Shown one piece after another: positions 36,655-46,568 of a DNA stretch of 64,000 nt (its first letter is position 1; the number at the start of each line of letters is the position of its first letter). The notes beneath the pieces were generated by a model, which was not told where the DNA came from, searched no databases, and saw only the letters and a list, made by a program, of their open reading frames with translations. The stretch spans positions 916,936 to 980,935 of the forward strand of contig NZ_CM001514.1 of NCBI RefSeq assembly GCF_000263715.2, written 5' to 3'. The translations under genes and the position numbers were made by a program. Source of the DNA: Pseudomonas synxantha BG33R (GTDB lineage: Bacteria > Pseudomonadota > Gammaproteobacteria > Pseudomonadales > Pseudomonadaceae).

Positions 36655-39513
36655 ATGCTTGAGCTCACTGTAGAGCAGATATCCATGGGCCAGGTGGCTG
36701 TGGATAAATCTGCTGCCTTGCACCTGCTCGCTGACAAATTGGTGGCCGATGGCCTGGTTGCCGAGGGGTATCTGAGCGGCCTGCAAGCCCGTGAAGCCCA
36801 GGGTTCGACCTTTCTCGGCCAGGGCATCGCCATTCCCCACGGTACGCCAGAGACCCGCGACCAGGTGTTCACCACGGGTGTGCGCCTGCTGCAGTTCCCC
36901 GAAGGGGTGGACTGGGGCGATGGCCAGATCGTCTACCTGGCGATTGGCATCGCCGCCAAATCCGACGAACACTTGCGCTTGTTGCAGCTGCTGACCCGTG
37001 CCCTCGGTGAAACCGACCTCGGCCAGGCGTTGCGCCGTGCCGGCAGTGCCGAAGCGTTGTTGAAGCTGTTGCAAGGTGCGCCCCAGGAACTGGCGCTGGA
37101 TGCGCAGATGATCAGCCTGGGCGTGTCTGCCGATGATTTTGAAGAGCTGGTATGGCGCGGTGCGCGCCTGCTGCGCCAGGCCGACTGCGTGAGCAATGGT
37201 TTTGCCGCGGTGTTGCAACAGGTCGACGCGTTGCCCCTGGGCGATGGCCTGTGGTGGTTGCACAGTGAACAGACAGTCAAGCGTCCGGGCCTGGCGTTTG
37301 TCACGCCGGACAAACCCATGCGCTACCTCGGCCAGCCGCTGCACGGCCTGTTCTGCCTGGCGAGCCTGGGCGAAGCCCACCAAACCTTGCTTGAACGCTT
37401 GTGTGCCCTGTTGATTGAAGGGCGCGGCCAGGAATTGGGGCGTGCCACCAGCAGCCGTGCGGTGCTGGAAGTGCTGGGCGGAGAATTGCCGCCAGACTGG
37501 CCCAGCGCCCGCATCAGCCTGGCCAACGCCCACGGCCTGCACGCACGCCCGGCCAAGATCCTTGCGCAACTGGCGAAAAGTTTTGACGGCGATATCCGCG
37601 TGCGCATCGTTGATGGGCCGGTGGGCGTGGTATCGGTCAAAAGTTTGAGCAAGTTGCTCAGCCTCGGTGCGCGTCGCGGCCAGGTGCTGGAGTTTGTCGC
37701 CGAGCCGACGATTGCCGGCGATGCACTGCCTGCATTGTTGGCCGCGGTCGAAGAGGGCCTTGGCGAAGAGGTCGAACCATTGCCGACCCTGAGCGCCCAG
37801 TCTGCTCCGGCGGCTATCGAGCCGGTGCTCAGCGCGCCATCGAGCGGCAGTCAGATCCAGGCCATCGCCGCCGCGCCGGGCATCGCCATCGGTCCGGCGC
37901 ATATCCAGATTCCACAGCTGTTCGATTACCCCCTGCGCGGTGAGTCTGCCGCCACTGAACGCCAGCGCCTGCACACCGCCCTGGGCGATGTGCGTAAGGA
38001 TATCCAGGGCCTGATCGAGCGCAGCCAGGCCAAGGCCATCCGCGAGATTTTCATTACCCATCAGGAGATGCTCGACGACCCGGAGCTGACCGACGAAGTC
38101 GACACCCGCCTCAAGCAAGGCGAAAGCGCCGAAGCTGCGTGGATGAGCGTGATCGAAGCCGCCGCCAAGCAGCAGGAGGCCTTGCAGGATGCCTTGCTGG
38201 CCGAGCGTGCCGCTGACCTGCGTGACATCGGCCGTCGCGTGCTGGCGCAGTTGTGCGGCGTCGAAACCGCCCAGGAGCCCAGCGAGCCCTACATTCTGGT
38301 GATGGATGAAGTCGGCCCTTCGGACGTTGCGCGTCTGGACCCGGCCCGCGTAGCCGGCATTCTGACTGCCCGCGGTGGTGCTACAGCTCACAGCGCCATC
38401 GTCGCGCGCGCCCTGGGGATTCCCGCCTTGGTCGGTGCTGGTGCTGCGGTGCTGCTGCTGAGCGCCGGTACGCCACTGCTGCTCGACGGCCAGCGCGGTC
38501 GCCTGCATGTCGACCCGGACGCCGCTACCCTGCAACGCGCCACCGTGGAGCGCGACACCCGCGAACAACGCTTGCAAGCTGCCTCGGCTCAACGCCACGA
38601 GCCGGCGCTGACCCGTGACGGTCACGCCGTGGAAGTGTTCGCCAATATCGGTGAAAGCGCCGGTGTGGCGAGTGCGGTGGAGCAGGGCGCCGAAGGCATT
38701 GGCCTGCTGCGCACTGAACTGATTTTCATGGCCCACCCTCAGGCGCCGGACGAGGCTACCCAGGAAGCCGAGTACCGCCGCGTCCTTGATGGGCTCGGCG
38801 GCCGCCCGCTGGTGGTGCGCACCCTCGATGTGGGCGGCGACAAGCCCTTGCCTTATTGGCCCATCGCCCAGGAAGAAAACCCCTTCCTTGGCGTGCGCGG
38901 CATTCGCCTGACCTTGCAACGCCCGCAGATCATGGAAGCGCAATTGCGGGCGCTGCTGCGTTCGGCGGATAACCGGCCGCTGCGCATCATGTTCCCCATG
39001 GTCGGCAGCGTGGATGAATGGCGTGCCGCCCGCGACATGACCGAGCGCTTGCGCCTGGAAATCCCGGTCGCCGATTTGCAACTGGGCATCATGATCGAAG
39101 TGCCGTCAGCCGCCTTGCTGGCGCCGGTACTGGCCAAGGAAGTCGACTTCTTCAGCGTCGGCACCAACGACTTGACCCAGTACACCCTGGCCATCGACCG
39201 CGGCCACCCGACCCTGTCGGCCCAGGCCGATGGCTTGCACCCAGCGGTCTTGCAACTGATCGACATCACCGTGCGCGCCGCCCATGCCCACGGCAAATGG
39301 GTCGGCGTATGCGGCGAGTTGGCGGCAGACCCGCTGGCGGTGCCGGTGCTGGTCGGCCTGGGGGTGGATGAGTTGAGCGTGTCGGCCCGCAGCATTCCTG
39401 AAGTGAAGGCGCGGGTGCGCGAATTCAGTCTGAGCGAGGCCCAGGGCCTGGCGCAACAAGCACTGGCGGTGGGTTCGCCCGCCGAGGTGCGTGCCCTAGT
39501 GGAGGCCGTGTAG
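36655..39513 (+). CDS. fruB: Fructose PTS multiphosphoryl protein FruB (EIIA-HPr-EI)
   Basis: A 952-residue fusion that carries phosphate from PEP to the fructose permease. Domains: EIIA with phospho-His H62 (AIPHGT); a second EIIA-like half at about 155-275 without a matching His; HPr at about 285-370 with H296 (GLHARPA); enzyme I from about 400 with H579 (GGATAHSAIV) and the C-terminal PEP-binding barrel. ATG 36655 follows TAGGAG. fruK begins at the base after the stop codon. Confidence 0.96.
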   Translation: MLELTVEQISMGQVAVDKSAALHLLADKLVADGLVAEGYLSGLQAREAQGSTFLGQGIAIPHGTPETRDQVFTTGVRLLQFPEGVDWGDGQIVYLAIGIAAKSDEHLRLLQLLTRALGETDLGQALRRAGSAEALLKLLQGAPQELALDAQMISLGVSADDFEELVWRGARLLRQADCVSNGFAAVLQQVDALPLGDGLWWLHSEQTVKRPGLAFVTPDKPMRYLGQPLHGLFCLASLGEAHQTLLERLCALLIEGRGQELGRATSSRAVLEVLGGELPPDWPSARISLANAHGLHARPAKILAQLAKSFDGDIRVRIVDGPVGVVSVKSLSKLLSLGARRGQVLEFVAEPTIAGDALPALLAAVEEGLGEEVEPLPTLSAQSAPAAIEPVLSAPSSGSQIQAIAAAPGIAIGPAHIQIPQLFDYPLRGESAATERQRLHTALGDVRKDIQGLIERSQAKAIREIFITHQEMLDDPELTDEVDTRLKQGESAEAAWMSVIEAAAKQQEALQDALLAERAADLRDIGRRVLAQLCGVETAQEPSEPYILVMDEVGPSDVARLDPARVAGILTARGGATAHSAIVARALGIPALVGAGAAVLLLSAGTPLLLDGQRGRLHVDPDAATLQRATVERDTREQRLQAASAQRHEPALTRDGHAVEVFANIGESAGVASAVEQGAEGIGLLRTELIFMAHPQAPDEATQEAEYRRVLDGLGGRPLVVRTLDVGGDKPLPYWPIAQEENPFLGVRGIRLTLQRPQIMEAQLRALLRSADNRPLRIMFPMVGSVDEWRAARDMTERLRLEIPVADLQLGIMIEVPSAALLAPVLAKEVDFFSVGTNDLTQYTLAIDRGHPTLSAQADGLHPAVLQLIDITVRAAHAHGKWVGVCGELAADPLAVPVLVGLGVDELSVSARSIPEVKARVREFSLSEAQGLAQQALAVGSPAEVRALVEAV

Positions 39514-40434
39514 ATGGCGAAGATTCTGACCCTGACGCTGAACCCGGCGTTGGACCTGACGGTGCGCCTGGCGCGCCTGGAGCCTGGTGAGGTCAATCGC
39601 AGTGAAGCGATGCTCACCCACGCGGCGGGCAAGGGCGTGAATGTAGCGCAGGTGCTGGCGGACCTAGGCCATTACGTCAGCGTGGGCGGGTTCCTCGGCA
39701 GTGCCAACCCACAGGCTTTCAATGCGCTGATCAAGCGCCGCGGGTTTGGCGATGCCTTCATCCGTGTCCCCGGCGAAACCCGGAGCAACATCAAGATTGC
39801 CGAACAGGATGGGCGTGTCACCGACATCAATGCACCGGGGCCGCTGGTGGATGAGCAGGCGCAAAAAGCGCTGCTCAAGATGATCGCGATGATTGGCCCG
39901 GAGTTTGATGCGGTGGTGGTGGCCGGCAGCTTGCCGCGCGGCGTCAGCCCGCAGTGGTTTAAAGGTTTGCTGGAGGCGTTGAAAGACCTCGGGTTGAAAG
40001 TCGCCCTGGACACCAGTGGTGAAGCGCTGCGCCTGGGGTTGGAGACGGGCCCGTGGTTGGTCAAACCCAATACTGAAGAGTTGGCCGAAGCCTTGGGTCA
40101 CGCCACCGATGCCATCAGCCAATTGCATCAGCAAGGCGTCGAGCATGTGGTGGTCTCCGACGGCGCCGCAGGCGTGACCTGGTACCGCCCAGGCGCGGCG
40201 CTACACGCCACGCCGCCCAAGGTGACGGTGGCCAGTACCGTGGGCGCTGGCGACTCGCTGCTGGCCGGGATGCTTCACGGTTTGCTCAGCGGCGATACCC
40301 CCGAGCGCACCTTGCGCCGTGCTACGGCGATTGCCGCGATGGCCGTCACGCAGATCGGTTTTGGCATCAGCGATGACGCGCAGTTGGCGCGCCTGGAAAG
40401 CGGCGTCGATGTACGCGCGCTGACAGAACAATAA
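39514..40434 (+). CDS. fruK: 1-phosphofructokinase
   Basis: A 306-residue PfkB-family kinase turning fructose 1-phosphate into fructose 1,6-bisphosphate. The N-terminus MAKILTLTLNPALDLTV and the catalytic VGAGDSLLAGMLHGL near residue 245 identify it. Its substrate is the Cra effector, so it also tunes operon induction. It has no gap to fruB and 11 bases to fruA. Confidence 0.96.
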   Translation: MAKILTLTLNPALDLTVRLARLEPGEVNRSEAMLTHAAGKGVNVAQVLADLGHYVSVGGFLGSANPQAFNALIKRRGFGDAFIRVPGETRSNIKIAEQDGRVTDINAPGPLVDEQAQKALLKMIAMIGPEFDAVVVAGSLPRGVSPQWFKGLLEALKDLGLKVALDTSGEALRLGLETGPWLVKPNTEELAEALGHATDAISQLHQQGVEHVVVSDGAAGVTWYRPGAALHATPPKVTVASTVGAGDSLLAGMLHGLLSGDTPERTLRRATAIAAMAVTQIGFGISDDAQLARLESGVDVRALTEQ

Positions 40435-40445
40435 GAGGGTTTGTG

Positions 40446-42164
40446 ATGAAGTTAGCCATTGTTACCGCCTGCCCCAACGGCATGGTCACCAGTGTGCTGT
40501 GCGCCCGCTTGTTGGACGCCGCCGCCCAGCGCATGTGCTTGCACACCAGTGTCGAGGTCGTTGATGTGCAGCGCCCGGAACGTCAGTTGTCCCAAGCCAC
40601 GATCGATGATGCCGAGTGGGTACTGCTGGTCAGCAGTACGCCCGTGGATATGCAGCGTTTTGTCGGCAAACGCGTGTTCCAGACCACACCGGCCCAAGCG
40701 CTGGCGGATGTCGAAGGCGTATTGCGCCGGGGCGCTGAAGAGGCCCAGGTGTATGTCGCCAGTGACGCCCCGGTATCGGCGAAGAATGCGCCGCGTATCG
40801 TCGCGATTACTGCGTGCCCGACCGGGGTGGCCCACACCTTCATGGCCGCCGAAGCCTTGCAGCAGACCGCCAAGCGCTTGGGCTACGACTTGCAGGTCGA
40901 GACCCAAGGCTCGGTCGGCGCCCGCACACCGCTGAGCCCGCAAGCCATCGCCGAGGCCGACGTGGTGTTGCTGGCGGCGGATATTGAAGTCGCCACCGAG
41001 CGTTTTGCCGGCAAGAAAATTTACCGCTGTGGCACCGGCATCGCCCTCAAGCAATCCGAAGCCATCCTTAACAAAGCCCTGGCTGAAGGCGCGGTGGAAA
41101 ACGCCGCCAGCGGCGCGCCGGCCAAGTCGGAGAAAACCGGGGTCTACAAGCACCTGCTCACTGGCGTGTCGTACATGTTGCCGATGGTGGTGGCGGGGGG
41201 CTTATTGATTGCCTTGTCATTTGTGTTCGGCATCCATGCTTTCGAGCAGCCAGGCACTTTGGCTGCGGCGCTGAAAAGCGTCGGTGACCAGGCATTCCTG
41301 CTGATGGTGCCGCTGCTGGCGGGCTACATCGCCTACTCGATCGCCGACCGTCCTGGCCTGGCGCCGGGCATGATCGGCGGCTTGCTGGCGGGGACGCTGG
41401 GGGCTGGGTTTATCGGCGGCATCCTGGCCGGTTTCGTCGCGGGTTACTGCGTCAAGCTGATCAGCCGTGCGGTGCAATTGCCCCAGAGCCTGGAGGCGCT
41501 CAAGCCGATTCTGATCATCCCGTTGCTGGCCAGCCTGTTCACCGGCCTGGTGATGATCTACCTGGTGGGCCCGCCGGTCGCACGTTTGCTGACGGGTCTC
41601 ACCGATTTTCTCAGCACCATGGGCACTACCAACGCGGTGCTGTTGGGCATTTTGCTCGGCGGCATGATGTGCGTGGATTTGGGCGGGCCGATCAACAAGG
41701 CGGCGTATGCGTTTTCTGTCGGCCTGCTGGCGGCGTCGAGCGGCGCACCGATGGCCGCGACCATGGCTGCCGGCATGGTGCCGCCGATTGGCATGGGCAT
41801 CGCTACGTTATTGGCTCGGCGCAAGTTCGCCCAGACTGAACGCGAAGCCGGCAAGGCCGCGATGATCCTGGGCCTGTGCTTTATCTCCGAAGGCGCGATC
41901 CCGTTCGCGGCCAAAGACCCGCTGCGCGTGATCCCGGCCAGCATCGCCGGTGGCGCGCTGACCGGTGCGCTGTCGATGTACTTCGGCTGCAAGTTGGCCG
42001 CGCCCCATGGCGGGTTGTTTGTGCTGGTGATTCCGAATGCGATGAACCACGCTTTGTTGTACTTGCTGGCGATTGTGGCGGGCAGTGTGTTGACGGGGTT
42101 GGTGTATGCGCTGCTCAAGCGACCGGAAGCCGTGGAGCTGACGGTCACTGCTGCCAGGGGCTGA
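40446..42164 (+). CDS. fruA: Fructose-specific PTS permease EIIBC
   Basis: A 572-residue inner-membrane transporter. Two IIB-like domains come first: residues 1-110 with C9 (TACPNGMV) and 115-210 with the phospho-Cys C124 (ITACPTGVAHT). The IIC channel then has about ten helices (GVSYMLPMVVAGGLLIAL ...). ATG 40446 is preferred to GTG 40443 because AGAGGG lies upstream at the right distance. A REP, not a terminator, follows. Confidence 0.96.
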   Translation: MKLAIVTACPNGMVTSVLCARLLDAAAQRMCLHTSVEVVDVQRPERQLSQATIDDAEWVLLVSSTPVDMQRFVGKRVFQTTPAQALADVEGVLRRGAEEAQVYVASDAPVSAKNAPRIVAITACPTGVAHTFMAAEALQQTAKRLGYDLQVETQGSVGARTPLSPQAIAEADVVLLAADIEVATERFAGKKIYRCGTGIALKQSEAILNKALAEGAVENAASGAPAKSEKTGVYKHLLTGVSYMLPMVVAGGLLIALSFVFGIHAFEQPGTLAAALKSVGDQAFLLMVPLLAGYIAYSIADRPGLAPGMIGGLLAGTLGAGFIGGILAGFVAGYCVKLISRAVQLPQSLEALKPILIIPLLASLFTGLVMIYLVGPPVARLLTGLTDFLSTMGTTNAVLLGILLGGMMCVDLGGPINKAAYAFSVGLLAASSGAPMAATMAAGMVPPIGMGIATLLARRKFAQTEREAGKAAMILGLCFISEGAIPFAAKDPLRVIPASIAGGALTGALSMYFGCKLAAPHGGLFVLVIPNAMNHALLYLLAIVAGSVLTGLVYALLKRPEAVELTVTAARG

Positions 42165-42176
42165 TGGGATTCAGAA

Positions 42177-42204
42177 TGTGGGAGGGAGCAAGCCCCCTCC
42201 CACA
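42177..42204. repeat. REP element
   Basis: TGTGGGAGGGAGCAAGCCCC and on to CACA, a single palindrome 12 bases after fruA. The variant GGGAGCAAGC core is the same as at 43856. Confidence 0.85.
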
Positions 42205-42295
42205 TTTGGATCTCCATTGTTTGTAAGGCCGGTGTCATCTTCGCTTCATCCCATCATGCTTAAGTGGCCCTTTTGATACTCAAGAGGGCACCTGC

Positions 42296-43837
42296 ATGAG
42301 CCACTTCGATCTCGGCCGCCGCCGCGTGATGCAAGCCGTGGGCGCCGGCCTGTTGTTGCCGGGCCTGGCCCCTGCGGTGATCGCTTCGGTGAAGGACCGG
42401 CCGCAACTCACGGATGGCGTGCAATCGGGCGACCTGCTCGGCGACCGTGCGATGATCTGGAGCCGCAGCGACCGCCCCGCGAAGATGGTGGTGGAGTGGG
42501 ATACGCGCAGTGTGTTCAGCAATCCCCGCCGCTTGGTTTCCCCCCTGGCCGACAGCCGCACCGACTTTACTGCCCGTGTCGAGCTCACCGGTTTGCCGGT
42601 CGATCAGTCGATCTTCTACCGTGTTCACTTCGAAGACGCCCAGACCGGCGTCGCCAGCGAGCCCTGGTTCGGTCACTTGCGCAGCGAGCCGCAACAGCGT
42701 CGCGACATCCGCTTTGTGTGGAGCGGCGACACCGTTGGCCAAGGCTTCGGCATCAACCCGGAGATTGGCGGTATGCGTATCTACGAAGCCATGCGCCTGC
42801 GCCTGCCAGACTTTTTTATCCACAGCGGCGACACCATCTACGCCGACGGCCCGGTGCCCGCGCAGTTGACCACCGAAGGCGGACGTATCTGGCGCAACAT
42901 CACCACCGAGGCCAAGAGCAAAGTCGCGGAAACCCTCGATGAGTATCGCGGCAATTACCGCTACAACCTGCTGGATGAAAACGTGCGCCGCTTCAATGCC
43001 CAGGTGCCGCAGATCTGGCAGTGGGACGATCATGAGGTGATCAATAACTGGTCCTCCAGCAAGCAACTGGATGAGCGTTACCAGACCCGCGACATCAATA
43101 CCCTGGTCGGCCGTGCGCGGCAGGCCTGGCTGGAATATTCACCGATGCGCCGCCAGAGTGCCGACGGCGGCGGGCGTATTTATCGCAAGCTCAGTTACGG
43201 GCCGCTGCTGGACGTGTTTGTGCTGGATATGCGCAGCTATCGTGGGCCGAATGATGACAACCTGGGCGGCGAAAAACCCTTCCTCGGTCGCCAGCAACTG
43301 GACTGGCTCAAGCGCGAACTCAAGGCGTCGCAGGCGCAATGGAAGGTGATCGCCGCCGACATGCCGATCGGCCTGGGCGTGCCCGACGGTGAAGTCAGCC
43401 CCGGCGTGGCGCGTTGGGAAGCCATCGCCAATGGCGACCCCGGCCCGGCGCAAGGGCGTGAGCTGGAGATTGCCGAACTGCTTGGCTTTCTGCGTGCGCA
43501 GAAGGTGCGCAACCATGTGTGGTTGACGGCCGATGTGCACTACTGCGCGGCGCACCACTACCACCCGGACCGGGCGGCGTTCCAGGATTTCGAGCCGTTT
43601 TGGGAGTTTGTGGCAGGGCCGCTGAATGCCGGCAGCTTCGGGCCGAATCCGTTGGATAAAACCTTTGGCCCGCAAGTGGTGTTCGAGAAAGCGCCGCCTG
43701 CGCAAAACACCTCGCCGTTTGCTGGCTTTCAGTTTTTTGGTGAAGTGCAGATTGATGGGCAGACAGGGGAGTTGACCGTCATTTTGCGCGATCTCGATGG
43801 CGTTTCGGTGTTTGAGCAAAAACTGCAACCTGCCTGA
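42296..43837 (+). CDS. phoD: PhoD-family alkaline phosphatase, Tat-exported
   Basis: A 513-residue predicted periplasmic phosphodiesterase/phosphatase. The twin-arginine signal is LGRRRVMQAVGAGLLLPGLAPAVIA. A fibronectin-like N-domain precedes the catalytic domain, whose metal motifs are VWSGDTVGQG, IHSGDTIYADGP, WQWDDHEVINN and LTADVHYCAAHHY. The enzyme type uses Ca2+/Fe3+ and releases phosphate from diesters. No PHO box was searched out with confidence in the 130-base upstream gap. A monocistronic unit between two REPs. Confidence 0.88.
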   Translation: MSHFDLGRRRVMQAVGAGLLLPGLAPAVIASVKDRPQLTDGVQSGDLLGDRAMIWSRSDRPAKMVVEWDTRSVFSNPRRLVSPLADSRTDFTARVELTGLPVDQSIFYRVHFEDAQTGVASEPWFGHLRSEPQQRRDIRFVWSGDTVGQGFGINPEIGGMRIYEAMRLRLPDFFIHSGDTIYADGPVPAQLTTEGGRIWRNITTEAKSKVAETLDEYRGNYRYNLLDENVRRFNAQVPQIWQWDDHEVINNWSSSKQLDERYQTRDINTLVGRARQAWLEYSPMRRQSADGGGRIYRKLSYGPLLDVFVLDMRSYRGPNDDNLGGEKPFLGRQQLDWLKRELKASQAQWKVIAADMPIGLGVPDGEVSPGVARWEAIANGDPGPAQGRELEIAELLGFLRAQKVRNHVWLTADVHYCAAHHYHPDRAAFQDFEPFWEFVAGPLNAGSFGPNPLDKTFGPQVVFEKAPPAQNTSPFAGFQFFGEVQIDGQTGELTVILRDLDGVSVFEQKLQPA

Positions 43838-43855
43838 TTGGAATGCAGTTAAAAC

Positions 43856-43883
43856 TGTGGGAGGGAGCAAGCCCCCTCCCACA
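43856..43883. repeat. REP element
   Basis: TGTGGGAGGGAGCAAGCCCC and on to CACA, nearly the same 28 bases as at 42177. It lies between the convergent ends of phoD and piuB. Confidence 0.85.
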
Positions 43884-43906
43884 ATTGATCTTCATTGCCT
43901 GACGGG

Positions 43907-46432
43907 TCAGTAGACATCCCGGCGATAGCGGCCCTGTTCAATCAAGCGCTCCACCGCCTCACTGCCCAGGATATCCACCAGCGCCTGATCAACCCCGGTC
44001 GCCATCCCTTGCAAACTGCCGCACACATAAATCGCCGCGCCGTCCGCCAGCCATTTGCGCAACACATCTGCCGATTCGCGCAGGCGATCCTGTACGTAGA
44101 TCTTCTCTTCCTGGTCCCGCGAAAACGCCAGGTCCAGCAGCGCCAGGTCGCCACTGGCGAGCCAGCCTTGCAGTTCGTCCTGGCACAGGTAATCGTGGGC
44201 GATATTGCGCTCGCCAAACAGCAACCAGTTACGCTGCTGGCCATCGGCAATACGCGCCTTGAGCAGGCTGCGCAGGCCCGCAAGGCCGGTGCCGTTGCCC
44301 AGCAGGATCAACGGCACGGGAGCGTCCGGCAGGTGGAAGGCACTGTTGCGGCGCAGGCGCAGGCTGATACCCGAACCGATGTCGGCGTGTTCGGTCAGCC
44401 AGCCGGAGCCCAGGCCCAGACTGCCGTCGGGGTGGCGTTCCTGGCGCACGATCAGTTCCAGCACGCCGTCGCTGGCAATCGAGGCGATGGAATATTCGCG
44501 CATACCCAGTGGCACCAGCGCGTCCACCAGGGCTTGGGCATGCAGGCCGACCAGGTGTGCACGGTTGTCCGGCAGTTGACGGTTGGCCAGGGCTTGATCG
44601 AGCGTTTGTGCCAAGCCGTCGATCAACACGCCGTCACTGCCGGCCAGGCCGAGGCCGTCGAGGAAATGCTCCACGGCCCACGGGCAATTGCGCGGCAAAA
44701 TTTCCACCAGGTCACCAGCCAGCCAACGCTTGGGCGTGGGCGGTGTGAGGCCGAGCAGGTAGACATCGGCCCCAACGCTGCCGGGGTTGAGCAGGCGGCG
44801 TTGGCTCAACGTCCAGTTTTCGTACGGGTCTGCCTGCCAGGCCGCCGCGGATGCGTGACCGGTGAGCTGGCCCAGTTGCTGTTGCCAGGTGTGCAAGGCC
44901 ACTGCGTCGCCGCTGTCGACTTCCACCGGGGCAAACAGCGGGTTGCCGCCCTGGTTGGTCAGCCAGAAATGCAGGCGCCGGGCGAAGCCACAGAAGTGCT
45001 CGTACTGCCGATCACCCAGGGCCAGTACCGAGTAGTTCAAGCCTTTGAGGGGCAGGTCCTGGCCGAGCACGCTGCGCTCGAAACCACGGGCGCTGTCGGG
45101 GGCTTCGCCATCGCCGAAGGTGCTGACCACAAACAGCGCATGTTGCGATTGGCTGAGGTCGTCGCGGCTGACGCTGCCCAGGGGCTGCACCTTGACCGCA
45201 ACGCCGGCGGCCTGCAATTGCCCGGCAGTCTGCCAGGCCAACTGTTCGGCAAAGCCGCTTTGGCTGGCAAACCCGATCAGCCAGGCCGGCGCACCGCTGT
45301 GAGGGGCACTCAAACCTTGGCGGGCTTCGCGTACCTGGCGTTTCTTGCGACGACGGTCGAGGTACAACAGCCAGCCAGTGATGAAAAACAGGGGCATGAG
45401 CAGCGAGCTGACGGTGAGCACGATGCGCCCGATCAGGCCGAAATAACTGCCAGTGTGCAACGCATAGACGCTGGTCAGCAGTTGAGCCTTGAGGCTCTTG
45501 CTGGCATAGCGGTCATGGGATTTGACCTCACCGGTGGCCGGGTCCAGGTTGATCTGGTTCAGCGCACGGTCATGGGGTGAATCCTTGAGCAGGTAGTACA
45601 CGGTGGCCGGTTGCCCGGCGACGGCCGGCATACGGATATTGTAGGCACTCAGGTCGGGGCCGGCGTTGCTGTAGATGCTGCTCCAGATCGCCTCGTAGTT
45701 GGCCACCGGGGCAGGGCCTGTGGGCGGCGGGCCGCGCTTGCGCATCCGCTCGTTCTGCGGCGCATCGGAGAGCAGTTTGGTCACGCCCTGGTTGTACCAG
45801 TCATAAGACCAGTACAACCCAGTCAATGCCGCCAGCAGATAAAACAGCAGGCACCAGGTGCCGAACACCGAGTGCAGGTCCCAGTTGAAGCTGCGGCCCT
45901 TTTTGCGCCAGTCCAGGGTCAGCCACACGCGCCAGCTTTTTACCTGGCGCGGCCAGCGCAGGTACAAACCTGAGAGGCAGAAAAACACCAGGATCAGGGT
46001 GCAGGCGCCCGTGATATTGCGCCCGGTGTCGCCGATGGCGAGGAAGCGGTGCAGTTGCAGGATAAAGCCGAATACGTCCTGGCCGACGGCGTCGCCCAGG
46101 TAGTCGCCGGTGTACGGGTCGAAGTAGCGCATCTGGCCACGACGCTCCCCCGGTGGCGGGGTGAAGGACACCCGGCCGGCATTGCCGCTGTCGCTTTCTA
46201 CCCACAGCATCGCGACGCTCTTGCCTTCGGTGGCCTCCAGCTTGCGCACCAGCTCGGCAGGCGGCAGTACGCCGGCTTCGCGTTTCTGTACGTTCAATAC
46301 TGTGGGGTTGAGGGCCCGCAGGATTTCATCCTGGAACGAGTACGCAGCCCCGGTGATCCCCATCAAGGCCAGCACCAGGCCGGCAGTGATGCCGAAAAAC
46401 CAGTGCAACTGGAATAGGGTTTTCTTCAACAC
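43907..46432 (-). CDS. piuB: PepSY-flavodoxin-reductase fusion, iron-uptake oxidoreductase (PiuB-like)
   Basis: An 841-residue membrane protein. The N-terminal PepSY-TM part has four helices ([63 protein letters not shown]). A flavodoxin-like domain at about 390-520 ([28 protein letters not shown]) and an FAD/NADPH reductase at about 550-840 ([26 protein letters not shown]) follow. It likely reduces ferric siderophore or periplasmic iron at the inner membrane, an inference from domains and from the piuA/piuC neighbours. GTG 46432 with GAGGCG upstream is the chosen start. Confidence 0.87.
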   Translation of the reverse strand: MLKKTLFQLHWFFGITAGLVLALMGITGAAYSFQDEILRALNPTVLNVQKREAGVLPPAELVRKLEATEGKSVAMLWVESDSGNAGRVSFTPPPGERRGQMRYFDPYTGDYLGDAVGQDVFGFILQLHRFLAIGDTGRNITGACTLILVFFCLSGLYLRWPRQVKSWRVWLTLDWRKKGRSFNWDLHSVFGTWCLLFYLLAALTGLYWSYDWYNQGVTKLLSDAPQNERMRKRGPPPTGPAPVANYEAIWSSIYSNAGPDLSAYNIRMPAVAGQPATVYYLLKDSPHDRALNQINLDPATGEVKSHDRYASKSLKAQLLTSVYALHTGSYFGLIGRIVLTVSSLLMPLFFITGWLLYLDRRRKKRQVREARQGLSAPHSGAPAWLIGFASQSGFAEQLAWQTAGQLQAAGVAVKVQPLGSVSRDDLSQSQHALFVVSTFGDGEAPDSARGFERSVLGQDLPLKGLNYSVLALGDRQYEHFCGFARRLHFWLTNQGGNPLFAPVEVDSGDAVALHTWQQQLGQLTGHASAAAWQADPYENWTLSQRRLLNPGSVGADVYLLGLTPPTPKRWLAGDLVEILPRNCPWAVEHFLDGLGLAGSDGVLIDGLAQTLDQALANRQLPDNRAHLVGLHAQALVDALVPLGMREYSIASIASDGVLELIVRQERHPDGSLGLGSGWLTEHADIGSGISLRLRRNSAFHLPDAPVPLILLGNGTGLAGLRSLLKARIADGQQRNWLLFGERNIAHDYLCQDELQGWLASGDLALLDLAFSRDQEEKIYVQDRLRESADVLRKWLADGAAIYVCGSLQGMATGVDQALVDILGSEAVERLIEQGRYRRDVY

Positions 46433-46510
46433 GTCAGAGCGCCTCGCTGATCTGGATATCGATGTCACGGCGCGCATTATGCCGTGGGTTATCGAGAAAA
46501 ATTCTGTTTT

Positions 46511-46545
46511 ACACACAAAAGCCCCACGCATCCGATGCGTGGGGC
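46511..46545 (-). terminator. Rho-independent terminator of piuA
   Basis: An 11-bp stem GCCCCACGCAT / ATGCGTGGGGC with a 3-base loop, followed on the minus strand by TTTTGTGT. It lies 24 bases after the piuA stop and separates it from piuB. Confidence 0.88.
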
Positions 46546-46568
46546 CTTGGGTCGAGCATTGATTGCGT

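Noticed and set aside
43895..45580. 561-aa plus-strand frame opposite piuB
   Set aside because: Antisense shadow of a gene with clear transmembrane, flavodoxin and reductase motifs.
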